From Echria macrotheca (taxonomy: Eukaryota > Ascomycota > Sordariomycetes > Sordariales > Schizotheciaceae), in the NCBI GenBank assembly GCA_030411725.1, contig MU839837.1, forward strand, positions 62,001 through 126,000: a stretch of 64,000 bases of DNA. The letters run 5' to 3'. Positions 34,727-44,890 of the stretch are shown in pieces. Under the pieces are notes generated by a model. It worked only from the letters and a program-made list of their open reading frames with translations, was not told the origin of the DNA and did not search any database. The position numbers and the translations under genes were made by a program. The first letter of the stretch is position 1, and each line of letters opens with the position of its first letter.

Positions 34727-36925
34727 TCAAAAGTAGTTTGCAAGGTCGATGTGTCCCTGCGTGTTTTCGAGCAGTGGGAAGATGTTCATGGCGCCCAGCG
34801 TCAGGTCGCCGTCGAACCCGTCAAGATTTGGGAAGTCGGGTGTCAGTGATAGCGATTCGCCGAAGTCGAATACGTTTGCATCGAAGTCGAACGAGAAATG
34901 TGGTGACTGGCCTTCGCCTGGGTCGTCCTTATCGGCCTTCCTGTTGTTAACCTTTGCAGCGACGCGCTCGGAACGACTGGCTTCGCAACTCCCGTCCAAG
35001 GCACGTCGGCCAGCGTCCGGTGCACCCTGAGACGGGCGAGGCACCAGTCCAAAGAGCTGCGCTGAGCTCTCGGTCCTCCTGCATCGTTCTTCCAGCTCCT
35101 GCTTCTCGAGATAGCCGAGCGCGGTGGTGAGCAACGACTTTGCAATGAGCGAATACTGCATCGCATGCCCGTCGACTTGGCCGAAATACTCGAGGGCCAC
35201 GATCGAAGCGTTGCAGTGTCTCTCAATGATGCGTCCGAAGCCGCCCAACAGTCCGAGGCCGAGCACCAGAGACGACGCAAACACCCATGACCTAGAAAAC
35301 ATGTCAATAACCGACGTGAGGGCGTCTCGTCGAGGTTTTACTCACACAATGACAGGCGCACGCTGTACCATGGCCCCCTTTTCGATGGCTCCCTGAACGA
35401 GCTCGACCATCAGGATGGCGGCGTCAATACAAGCATCAGCGAGCTTCGCCTTCCCTGAACTCGGGTCTCGGCGGCCATTCGGTTCGTGCAGAGGTCGCTC
35501 TACGAGTCTCCGGTTCAGCTCGACCATGAGAAATGGCCGCGAGACGAGGATGACAGCGTAATAGTAGGACGAAAGCACTAGGCAGGCGCCGTTGGCTGTC
35601 CCAAGAGGTTGAGACTCGGAGCTGCCGGCAACGGCGTCCTTCAGGCGCTGGAGCCAGCGAACCGACCATTCCCGCAGCTCCCTAGAGATGCCTTCGGTGA
35701 GCCGGGGCGAGATCTTGCGGCGCGAGTAGATCTCGACGACGATGGTTTCGGTGATCAGGAAGATCTGGACTGACGCGTTCAGCAGGTCGAAGCTCTCAGT
35801 GCCATCCGTCCCGACATCCCGGTAGCCGACGGTACAGTCGATGTCTGAAGTGGCGGGTGGCCGTCCCATCGAGGTGCTGAGAAACAAATCGACAACACGC
35901 AGGCTCTTCCAAAGCCGGTCTCTCTGGCGGTGGGCTTGGGGCCCGAACCTCGCGTTGACGGCCGTCCTGTGGACGCCGATGGAATATGCCACGCGCACAG
36001 CCATGCCGAAGAAGAGATATGCGCCGTTTATTTGGCAGGCACTTAGCATGTAGAGCGTGATGAGGATGAGGGCCTGGATGTTGGCAGCATTGAGGTTCCC
36101 GCTGAGGCTAGCAAAGGCAACGTCCCGCGCATGGTCAAAGTAAGCCTGGCCAGTGCCGTCGTCCAACCTTTGGCACCCAATAGCCAGGACAATATAGTTC
36201 ACGGCCGATTCGACGTCGGCCGTGCTGCCGCCGGCCTGGGCATCCTGGGCCGCCCAAGCCGAGATGTCGGTGTGGAGACGGGCATTGTCGAAGAGATCAA
36301 CGAGCCCAGCAGCGGCTTCGACATAGGCTGAAACTGCCGGGGCTACCGCGCTGAGGTCGACCGGAGGGGCCTTGGTCCCTGTTGCTAAGGAGGCCGACGG
36401 GCGGGAATGGGTAGTCTCGAGGGCCGAGTAGCTGCTTGTCTCGGGAGCAAAGGCATGAGGGTCGACAAGTGAGGTCACCAGACGGCGGACCGTCTGGAAG
36501 AAAGAGAGGGGAGCACAGTCACCGATGAATATAAGCTTGCCGTTGGGATCCCAGACCAGCCGGGCCTCGCGCGGCACTTCGGTCTCGTCGTGCTCCTCGG
36601 CCACGGCTGTGTCGAGGCCCTGGCGCAGCGGCGTGTTCTCGGGCACAGCCCTGGACGATGGCGTCGACGTTGAGTGCCTTTCTGGACCAGCAGCGGGCGG
36701 CAGAGAAGGTTGGACGTCGTCGGATGACGTAAACATGTCAGCAACATCGAGGCCGACAAGTCTCGGACGGCGTCGGGATGCCGTGTAGCGACACGCCTGC
36801 GGCTGCTGCCGACGTGCACAATAGTGGCATGGTGTCGCGCCACTGCACTTGATCTTGCGCAGCTTGCAGACATCGCAGGCATTGGGCACCCGCGCCCGCA
36901 GACGTCGTGTCCGAGGTTCCTGCAT
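34727..36925 (-). CDS. Zn2Cys6 fungal transcription factor
   Basis: Two exons, complement(join(34727..35291,35346..36925)), encode 714 residues. The 54-nt intron (GTGAGT donor, TCTAG acceptor) restores APVIV-SWVFASS. I start at the ATG at 36925 (MQEPRTRRL) because the longer frame begins with GTG. The binuclear zinc cluster lies at residues 17-45: Cys17, 20, 27, 33, 36 and 45, with KLRKIK as the DNA-contact helix. The middle homology region (fungal_trans) spans about 190-480, with ILITLYMLSACQ, SIGVHR and LWKSLRVVDLFLSTSMGRPP. The acidic, Phe/Asp-rich C-terminus (FDFDANVFDFGE) may be an activation domain. Target genes are unknown. The motif order resembles regulators of carbohydrate or secondary metabolism, but this does not identify a pathway. 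Confidence 0.9.
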
Positions 36926-37246
36926 TTTGGGCCGGCGGGCAGCAGCGGTTAGGCATGCGCTCTTCACGTTTTGCGCTTCTGCTGGATATTGGTTGGCAGG
37001 TGGTTTACACACTAACTAACGAAGCTAGCGACCTAACAAGAAAGGCGTCGGGAATTGCCGCTGCGGCGTAAAAGCCTTGGCTACATTCGGGGCGAACAAC
37101 AACACTCCATTCCATCTCTCTCTCCCTTAATGAGGTCACTGCCTTGCTCCATACCTGTCCAGACCACACATACATCACCGTTCTGTCAATTGAATCGTCA
37201 ACAGCTCCAGGCTCTGTCCCCGTATTATTCCCTGTCATGGTATCCA
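36926..37246. other. Short intergenic region
   Basis: 321 bp upstream of the Zn2Cys6 gene and downstream of the next minus-strand gene. It holds the regulator's promoter. Nothing specific is visible. Confidence 0.45.
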
Positions 37247-38120
37247 TCACTGAATGTAAGTGCGGAACAGACGGTCGGCATACGTGAGGCACAGCTCGCC
37301 GTTGATCTTGATGTCGTTGGGCTCAGTAGCCTTATTCAGCGATTCAACTAGAATCATGAGGTCAGCTATGTCATCCGCAAGGCAGCAGCCGAGACATACC
37401 ATATCGGTTCAGGCACAGCTCCATCGTGTGCCGGGCGTCCTTGTGCGGAGTGGGCTTCGCCTTGACGGCCGAATTCTCGACCTGGTCGCCAGACTCGTTG
37501 CGGCTCGCCGTGTAGGCCTGCTTGAGACCGTTGAGGTCCTCAGATACCTTCTTGAGAGCGTTAAACAGAATCTCGTGGCGGTAGATGGCCCGTAGCTCAT
37601 CAGTGCGGCGACGCTGGTCGAGACGGGCGATGTCGCCGCGGACCGTTTCTAGCATTTTCTTGACGACTTCCTCGGACACTTCAGTCCGATTTCCGACGTT
37701 GATCTCTATCGCCCGCGGTCCATCGGGCACCTTGGGTGCGCCGGTTGACTTGTTGTCAGCAGGCTCAGCCGCCTTGGGTGTCTCAGCCGGCTTCTTGATA
37801 GTAGCCTCGGCCGCCTTGGGCGTGTCAACCGGCTTCTTATTCAAGTTGAAGGGAATTGGCGAGTCGATCACCGGCGTCATGCTGTGACGCGCTTGCGTCT
37901 TCTTCTCTTTCTTCTTTTTGATCTCGGTCTTGGCCCTCTTGATCTGTACGGTCGGCGACGAGTCTGAGTCCATCTCAGGCGCGCCGCGCTTGCCCTTTTT
38001 AGTCGTAGAGGGAGCCATTTTGGAAGCTAGAGACGGCGCTGTGAGATCGAATCAGTATGAAGTATACGCAATTTGATTTCTGGCCGGCTACTTACCGTCC
38101 ACTGACTGAGAGGTATCCAT
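37247..38120 (-). CDS. Small Lys-rich charged protein, probably nuclear, unknown function
   Basis: Three exons, complement(join(37247..37347,37400..38038,38096..38120)), encode 254 residues. The 25-nt first exon (MDTSQSVD) is joined by a 57-nt intron (GTAAGT donor, CACAG acceptor) in frame to APSLASKMAPSTTKK. An internal ATG at 38018 is an alternative start. The 52-nt last intron restores LNRY-VESLNKATEPNDIKINGELCL. The N-terminal third has basic clusters (KKGKRG, IKRAKTEIKKKKEKK) that look like nuclear localisation signals. Then comes Lys/Pro/Ala repeat text (two near-copies of KKPxxTPKAAE). The C-terminal half is helical and likely coiled (VRGDIARLDQRRRTDELRAIY). I do not recognise the family. 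Confidence 0.72.
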
Positions 38121-39907
38121 AATATCTCCCGGCCTGTGGGGTGAGGCAAACTCTGTTGTTTGATGGTGGTGTTGGCGAGTGTGAGGAAAGGGATTGCGCA
38201 AACCGGAGAGATGGAAGGAGGGGCGATTGAGAGGTTCAAAAATTGTGTTTTTTTCTCTCGCCGTGTGATGCCTCAGTTACTTAGGGCTTGGGCGGTCTCG
38301 GCGGACGGTGAGGCACTCCAGAGAGAGAGAGTTGCGGGAGCAGGGATCCCGAGAGGTAGGGCGCCGGCCCTTTCACTCGCCCTGGCTGAGGCTGCGGGTG
38401 TGGTAGCTCAACTAATATCTCGGATCATGTAGCCTGGAGAGTCTGATTAAAGTTCTATCCTCAATGATAGTAGTGGTTTTGCCTGAGGTATCTGTAGCCG
38501 ATAGGGTTGGTAAACAGAGACAACAATCTCTGTCACTTGGTGTGCCGACTAGACCTACACCAACTAGATTCTTACAGAGATATAACTGATGACATTCACT
38601 GGGGCTTTCAAAATGTCACTTGAACTGGATTGACAAGGGTGGAGGGTAACTACCTGGGTACTGCCCCAGGTGAGGACATTGGGCAACTGCCCAAGTCAGC
38701 ACCTTCCATCAGTTGCAGCTGCCTCAGTTCAGCCAGGTGACACCAGAACAATGGCTTCCTTCTTCCACTGACAATCATGCTCTACTGTTTGAAATCTCTT
38801 CGACTGGAACAAACGTAGCTTTTCAGAGAGCTGTTTGAGGAGGAAGACCAGCCTCCTAGCCCTTTAAGTTCCAGGATGGGGTTGGAAGCTGTGGTCTTTG
38901 AAATAAGTAACATTAACCAGGATAACTACGTGCGCTTTGAAAAAAAAAAAGTGATGTTTATGGTAGAGACGACGAGAGGAAGGTGTTGCTTATACACAAC
39001 CAAGCAACAAATAGTAAACAGGTGTTCATTTCAACCCATGGTAACTCGCATCTCTTCTTGCACTAGGTATAGCGTTGCCTACGGTTCCCACTACTGTGCT
39101 TGCTTCGCCTTTGGCTCAAATCAAATCCGGTGTTTTGTAAAGACGGCAATGATGTAATGGATCGGCAGCCGGAAAATTGGCACCGGTAAGTAGAATTGCC
39201 TATACGTCCCAGTATTTACCCATTCTCGCCGTTCCTCAGTTATGCACCGTAGCCAAGCACCTCGTAGACTAGTGGACTCGAGCACAAGATTCTATGCCTG
39301 AAAACTTGGCCAAAAATCGCTGTACCTGCAGATGTAGCTTTGTCATGGTTGCTGGCAAGGCCCGAAGACACGAGCTTCTTCCCCACATTGCCTGGCGGGG
39401 CATGGCGTCCCCCAGAAATAGCCCTGCGCTAGCGTCGTTAAGGGGTTCTGGAGACCGGCTGGGGTTCGGCAGCAGCACGGGCAAGTCCCTGCTTGTCAAA
39501 AGTGGATGGCGGCCGCGAGACTCCGCACCCAAAAATGCGCTCCAAGTGTCAGGAATGTCAGCCAGCCGTCACAAAGTTCATGTCGTGTCAACAACAGACA
39601 ACACAACGAAAAGAGAGTCTCAGCCCCGCGCATGCTTTCGGGTGTGCTCGTGTTCACGACGCCAGGGGTTTGCTGAGTGGCTGCCTGTCAGACGCACAGG
39701 CTTGGCGGCCCGTCAGCGCCCAATGAAGCCGCCGGGATTTCCAGCAAGGATGCAGCCCATGCGAGCAGGCTTTTGGCGCCTCTCCTGACCCGAGAGTTCA
39801 TCTTCTCCCTGTTCCCCCGCGTTTTGCTCCCTGCGCTGCATCGATCGTGCAGAAGGCCGCAACTTTTTTTGGTCGAAAGCCGATGTACCGATAGCTCGCC
39901 AGCAGCC
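38121..39907. other. Intergenic region with hairpin cluster
   Basis: About 1.8 kb between diverging genes. The part from about 38430 to 39270 looks richer in A+T than nearby coding DNA. It contains four short inverted repeats at 38514-38694 (listed separately) and an A-run of about 11 starting at 38940. The remainder is the presumed GH76 promoter. The frame at 39294-39788 shows no protein feature. Confidence 0.5.
38514..38694. repeat. Cluster of four 7-bp stem-loops
   Basis: Perfect inverted repeats occur in series: ACAGAGA/TCTCTGT (38514-38533, loop 6), TTGGTGT/ACACCAA (38537-38563, loop 13), ACCTGGG/CCCAGGT (38652-38671, loop 6) and TTGGGCA/TGCCCAA (38679-38694, loop 2). A further ACAGAGA lies at 38574-38580. 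It may be a remnant of a repeat element. Confidence 0.6.
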
Positions 39908-41484
39908 ATGGCCGGGCTGAGGGCATTCGCAGTCACGGCGCTGCTCCTTGTCGCTAATGGCGCCAGAGCCCAGGGCCAGTCCGGGCTCCGTGTCGATCTG
40001 AACTCGCCAGGTGCGCATCCCGCATCCCGCAGCTTGCATCATGCATTTGTCTAACGGCGCCCAACGCAGATTCCATCCGGACCGCTGCAAAGACTGTGGC
40101 GCGCAACCTCCGGGCTCAGTATCACGGAGATGAGTATGGACAGACGGTTGGAATCCTGCCCGGCCCACCGCCCATTGGGCCCTACTAGTCTGTGGATCCT
40201 CATCGCTGCTTGAGACTTGGTTTCCATGGGCTGACAGTGCTTCTTGCGCAGTTGGTGGCAAGCCGGCGCCATGTTTGGCACCTTGATAGACTACTGGCAT
40301 TACACGGGGGACGATGAGTATAACGGCATCACGGCGGATGCGATGCTCTACCAGGCTAGCCCTCCGCAGAACAGCTTTATGCCTCCGAACTGGACGGCCT
40401 CGTTGGGCAACGATGACCAAGGATTTTGGGGCATGGCTGCCATGCTCGCTGCCGAAACCAACTTCCCCAACCCTCCCAAGGGCCGACCGCAGTGGCTGGC
40501 CCTTGCCCAGGCCGTCTTCAACACGCAGGCACCCCGCTGGGAGGTGCAAGATTGCAACGGCGGCCTTCGGTGGCAGATTCCCCCCTCCAACGGAGGCTAC
40601 AACTACAAGAACACCATCGCCAACGGCGTCTTCTTCAACCTCGCCGCACGGCTCGCTCGTTATACCGAGAACACGACCTACACTGACTGGGCCGAACGGT
40701 CTTGGGACTGGATGGTCGGTGTCGGCTATATCGACAAGGACTACAACGCCTATGATGGCGCCCATGTCGAGACCAACTGCACGAAGCTCACGCCTGTGCA
40801 ATTCTCGGCCAATGCCGCCGTCCTTCTTCACGGCGCTGCTATCATGTACAATTACGTATGGCCGCCCTCCGTTGCCTATCGTGGGTCTGCTGCTAATACA
40901 TTCACCAGACAAATTCAGATGTGTGGCGTGGCCGTGTCACCGGCTTGCTCAACCGCACCATCGACTTCTTCTTCCCCGACGGTATCATGGTCGAACGGGC
41001 CTGCGAGCTTGAGGATAAAGTGCAGTGCAATGTCGACCAGCATTCGTTCAAGGGCTACATGCACCGTGCCATGGCCACGGCAGTTATGGTGGCACCCTTC
41101 GCGAGGGCTGACATCATGCGGGTCCTGCGGTCCTCGACCGAGGGCGCCGTCAAGAGCTGCCTGTCCGACGGCACGTGCGGATTCCGTTGGGACAGGGGTT
41201 CCTACGACGGGGATGTGGACCACGGGCCGGCCGGACAGGCCATGAGTGTGCTCGCCGCACTGTCGACAATGCTCGTTGAGGTCCGGAACACGCCACCGCT
41301 GACGAATAAGACGGGCGGCACGAGCGAGGGCGATCCGAATGCCGGCGGGAACTCCAACGTACTGCTGCCTCTGCCACCAGTCACACCGGCATGGCGGGGT
41401 GGTGCTGCAGTCTTGACCACGGCTGTGCTTGCGTCAACGATAGGCGGGTTGCTTTGGATGAGTAGCGACTGGGCCGAGGGCTGA
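39908..41484 (+). CDS. DFG5: GH76 endo-alpha-1,6-mannosidase-like GPI protein (Dfg5/Dcw1 family)
   Basis: Four exons, join(39908..40010,40070..40187,40252..40855,40909..41484), encode 466 residues. Introns are 59, 64 and 53 nt; the second has an unusual GTCTGT donor but restores PYY-WWQAGAMFG. A signal peptide covers about residues 1-22 (TALLLVANGARAQ). The catalytic Asp pair is Asp128-Asp129 in GNDDQGFW, flanked by family motifs such as WWxAG, DYWHYTGD, CNGGLRW and YKNTIANG. The C-terminal hydrophobic segment (AVLTTAVLASTIGGLLW), after a Gly/Asn-rich spacer, fits a GPI-anchor signal. Dfg5/Dcw1 proteins act at the cell surface and are thought to attach GPI proteins to the wall through N-glycan outer-chain mannan. 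Confidence 0.92.
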
Positions 41485-42156
41485 GGCGTTGGATCTGTCT
41501 CTTTTTTTTCTAGCGGGTTTGGGTTATCTTGATTGCATTTACGGAAACAAAAAGGAATCTGGCTGATGAGTACCTACGTATGATGTGACACGATGAACAC
41601 AAGAAGACTATTTTTGAAAAGGATGAGGAGGAGTGGCTCCTGGAGAAGGCGGTCAACGGAGTTCCTGCGACGGAGGTCTTCATGATTGTATAATACCTCT
41701 CTCTTTCCTTCGAGTAGGCCACGTATACGACAGGAGTTGAGTCGGCACCCTAGCGATGATATGTCTAGAGTTCACTGCCCTCTGCAGCCCGGTACCGGGT
41801 ATGGATCCAAGGCCCCACAGGGCTCTCTTTCCTCAGACGTATCTATCCATGATTCAAGTTCTCATGTCGAGAAACAAAGTGTGCACAGCCCCAAGGCTGT
41901 CTTGGTGCTTGGAGCACAGGGGGGTTTGGGGGTGTCTGCCAGATACTTGTACATCAGGTTGTCTCCTCCCCCGGACAAGCACTACGATGCGGACTGGCGA
42001 GTCTCTTCTAGGGCACCCACTACGTGAAAGATCACTCGGCTTGCCTTCTAACTAACTTGGACGGAGAGCAAGGACAAAAAAAATTGCAGAGGAAGAGTTC
42101 TCGAGGGGGGGTTTATACCTTAGTCTGAGAATTGTGGGGCGGTGGATGTAGAGGGT

Positions 42157-42183
42157 GGAAGGAGGAAGGAGGAAGGAGGAAGG
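42157..42183. repeat. (GGAGGAA)n purine tract
   Basis: About 3.8 copies of a 7-nt purine unit in tandem, in an otherwise non-coding region. Confidence 0.85.
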
Positions 42184-42215
42184 ACCGAACCGCGTTGGAA
42201 TACATACCTTGCAGT

Positions 42216-42229
42216 GGGGGGGGGGGGGG
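42216..42229. repeat. G14 homopolymer
   Basis: A run of 14 G in the plus strand, 33 bp after the purine tract. Length is prone to sequencing error. Confidence 0.8.
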
Positions 42230-42340
42230 TTCAACAGAGGTCAAAACAGACTGTTGGGGTGTCAACATAGCCAGTGCTTTAAATCTCTCGTAAGTGTGAT
42301 TTGGCGAACCCCCAATTTTCCTTCTAAAAGCTTTTGACGG

Positions 42341-42383
42341 CCTAACAGCTGTTGGATCGCTGTTGGATCCAACAGCTGTTAGG
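42341..42383. repeat. Perfect 18-bp inverted repeat with 7-nt loop
   Basis: The arms are CCTAACAGCTGTTGGATC (42341-42358) and its exact reverse complement (42366-42383), separated by GCTGTTG. Each arm also contains the palindrome AACAGCTGTT. Confidence 0.9.
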
Positions 42384-43265
42384 TAAAACTGATGTTATAA
42401 CAGTCACGAGCATAGGGCCTGCCTGGCTGGGCAGGTCTAACTCGTGCTGGCATATAGGTAGGTAGGTACCTGTCTACATCTGTTGTTTCAACAGGCCTCG
42501 GGCCCGGGTGCTCCACGCGAACCGTCGAGATACAAGCAACACAGGGGCACCCGACGTCCCGCAGACATGTACCTACGGCTGTCAACCAAGCACGTCGGCC
42601 CTGCGTAATTTTTTTTTTTACAGGCAGCTAGCTACGTTGCCGGATGATGGGATGGCCGACATGGGACGTCCATACACCATCGCAAATGCTTTGAGGACGT
42701 ACATATATGTCCATGTCATCCCGATGGACGCCATCCCGTTACCGTCCCAAGGTATTGTCGGACCAATTGACTGGGTCCAAATTGCAGACTAGACCTTGCA
42801 GCACTTGTATCCCCAAGCTTTCCTCGAGACCATCACGTGCATCAGATGCAGACAGGACTGTAAATATCGCAATGGTATACCCAGCCGACATCTATTCATC
42901 ATCCCAAACATAATTCCCCCGTTGGAAACAAGAAAAGGGGCAAAGCTGCCAATCTCCGCTGCTCCTCCGACGTCTAGACACCATGCCTCGTTCCCTGGCC
43001 ACCTACCCATCTTGCCATCCACCTGAGAGAAAATCACATGCTCGTGACCCGGAGGCATTTATCATGACATGCCCACCAACCCCCTAAATGATGACATCTA
43101 GTAGTCCTGACCCGCCTCCAAAGCACAATCGCTAAACAAAAGACATGATATGATAGCCCCTTTGCCCCTTTTCTTCCCTCCCTCTAGTATTAACATGTCA
43201 CCGACGATACACGCTTCCATCCGAACCCGCCGTCTATCCAGCCCATCTGTGCAACAACAACCGCT

Positions 43266-44890
43266 TCATTCCATGCCCACAACCGGCCTTGACCGTTGGG
43301 CTACTACCTCCCTGGCGTAAAACTCAACGAGCATCGTAGCGTACGCCTCCAGGTCCTCCACAGCTACGGCCAGACGAAAGTCGTTGAGCAGCAAAAACTG
43401 GAGCTCGAGATGGTTCAACTCGGCAAGCGGGAGGCCACCGACCTAAATCATGTTAGATGAAGAGATCAGATAATGGGGAAACAGGTACCAACCTTGGCAT
43501 ATCGGGAGTTTGTGTAAAAGACGTCCGAGAAGAACTTGCTCGCACACGTCACTGCCGCGATGATGAGCCGGTGGATGTTGAAACTGTCCACCACAAAGTA
43601 AACATCCTGACTAGCTGACCGGGCGTCGGCTGCCGTGGCAGTCGCTGGATCAGCGCCGCTGCCTTGTTGACTTGCAACGTCATCGTCGTCGGCGAGATCT
43701 TCGTCCATCTCGTCGCTCGGCTCGCTACTATCGTCACGCATCTCCGAATCGCCGTCTCCACCTGAGCGCGTTTGTGTTTGGCCTTGGGCTTGGGGGCCTT
43801 CGGAGTGGGTTTGGGACTTGGTCCGAACCCGTGAGGGGTCCGGCTGCGTCCGCCTGGATTCCTCGCTCTTCATAACAATGCTGTTGACTCGCTCCGTCAT
43901 GCGGTCGAAATATACCAGGAGACTGAGGAACACCTCGTATGTCGTCGGGCAATACTTGTGGATTCTGCTCAGGTAACTCAATATCGTTATGGCGGGCACA
44001 TTCTTCCCGTGAAAAGCGAGCACACTGCTGCCCAGCGGACTCATGTTATTCTCCCCCTCTTCGCCCCTGGCTTGTGCCTGTACCTGCTTTACACGGTCCG
44101 CGTTGCGGTTTAATGCGTTGTGCTGGAGGTCGTTGGTTGTCGTGATCTTGGTGAGGAGTGCCGCTACCATCTCGATGATATCTCCGATGGGCATACCGCT
44201 GATCTCGTATTTCATTTGTTGAAGCGGGGGGTCGTTGAGAATGCCTTGCCCCGAGCCTGTGAGCAGGTCGGCCTTGGCGAGGCTCTGTATGTGGGCAAGA
44301 TCCCGAACGCGGATCGTCTTTTGGTTTGCTATTGGAGAGCTTGGTCGCTCTAGTGCCCCGGCTGTAGGGAGCGTGCTTGGAGAGTCCCATTGCGGCGCTG
44401 AGTCGGAGCGGGGGGACGGCGGTGCGACGTGGGCGGCGGGTCTCACGGTCGCGTCGGTGCTGGTCGACGATGAGCTGGACGGCATCACGGCCGACGAGCC
44501 CGGGGCGGGCTGGTCTGCCGCGGATGTCATGTATCCGGGCGACGCATGCTGGGGCCGTACGTTGCCCGAAGAAGCTTCCGACGGGGACGACGAGGGTGGC
44601 GGGGAAGGGAAGCGGCCTGCGCCGCCGGCGATCTTTCCGGCTACGATTTCTTCCCGGGTCGGGCGGCCCTGCGGTGCTTGTCGGGAGGCGGTCGAAGCTG
44701 CCGAGCCTTGCGTCCGGGGGCTGGACGCGGCGGCCCGCGTGTGCTGGGACGACGGGTCCCTCGCGGACTCGCGCGACCGACTGACGGATCGTTGTTGGAA
44801 GGGAGGCTCGTGGGAATGCTGGCGTTGGATGCCCGTCCCCCCAATCATAGTATGGAAACGTGACGAGACGTCACCGATTAGTGTAGCCAT
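43266..44890 (-). CDS. PHO80-like cyclin (Pcl family)
   Basis: Two exons, complement(join(43266..43442,43493..44890)), encode 524 residues. The 50-nt intron has an unusual GTTGGT donor and a TTTAG acceptor; it joins YAK to VGGLPLAELNHLEL. The start is the ATG at 44890 (MATLIGDVSS); the frame continues upstream only through a TTG. The first 200 residues are Ser/Pro/Gln-rich and disordered. The cyclin fold begins near residue 315 (FHGKNVPAITILSYLSRIHKY) and is interrupted by an acidic insert (DDSSEPSDEMDEDLADDDD). It ends with FNIHRLIIAAVTCASKFFSD and the PLAELN...LLLNDFRLAV helix typical of PHO80-type cyclins. These partner a PHO85-type kinase in phosphate or nutrient signalling; the exact class is not certain. 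Confidence 0.9.

Larger units (their letters stand above)
41485..43265. other. Convergent intergenic region with repeats and a perfect hairpin
   Basis: About 1.8 kb between the stops of the GH76 (+) and cyclin (-) genes. It holds a purine-rich (GGAGGAA)n tract, a 14-nt G run, an 18-bp perfect inverted repeat at 42341-42383 and a TAGGTAGGTAGGTACCT string near 42455. No gene is recognised. Confidence 0.6.

Noticed and set aside
36926..37012. Upstream extension of the Zn2Cys6 frame
   Set aside because: It opens with GTG; the ATG at 36925 sits close before the zinc cluster as usual.
39294..39788. 164-codon plus-strand frame
   Set aside because: No recognisable feature; lies in the presumed GH76 promoter region.
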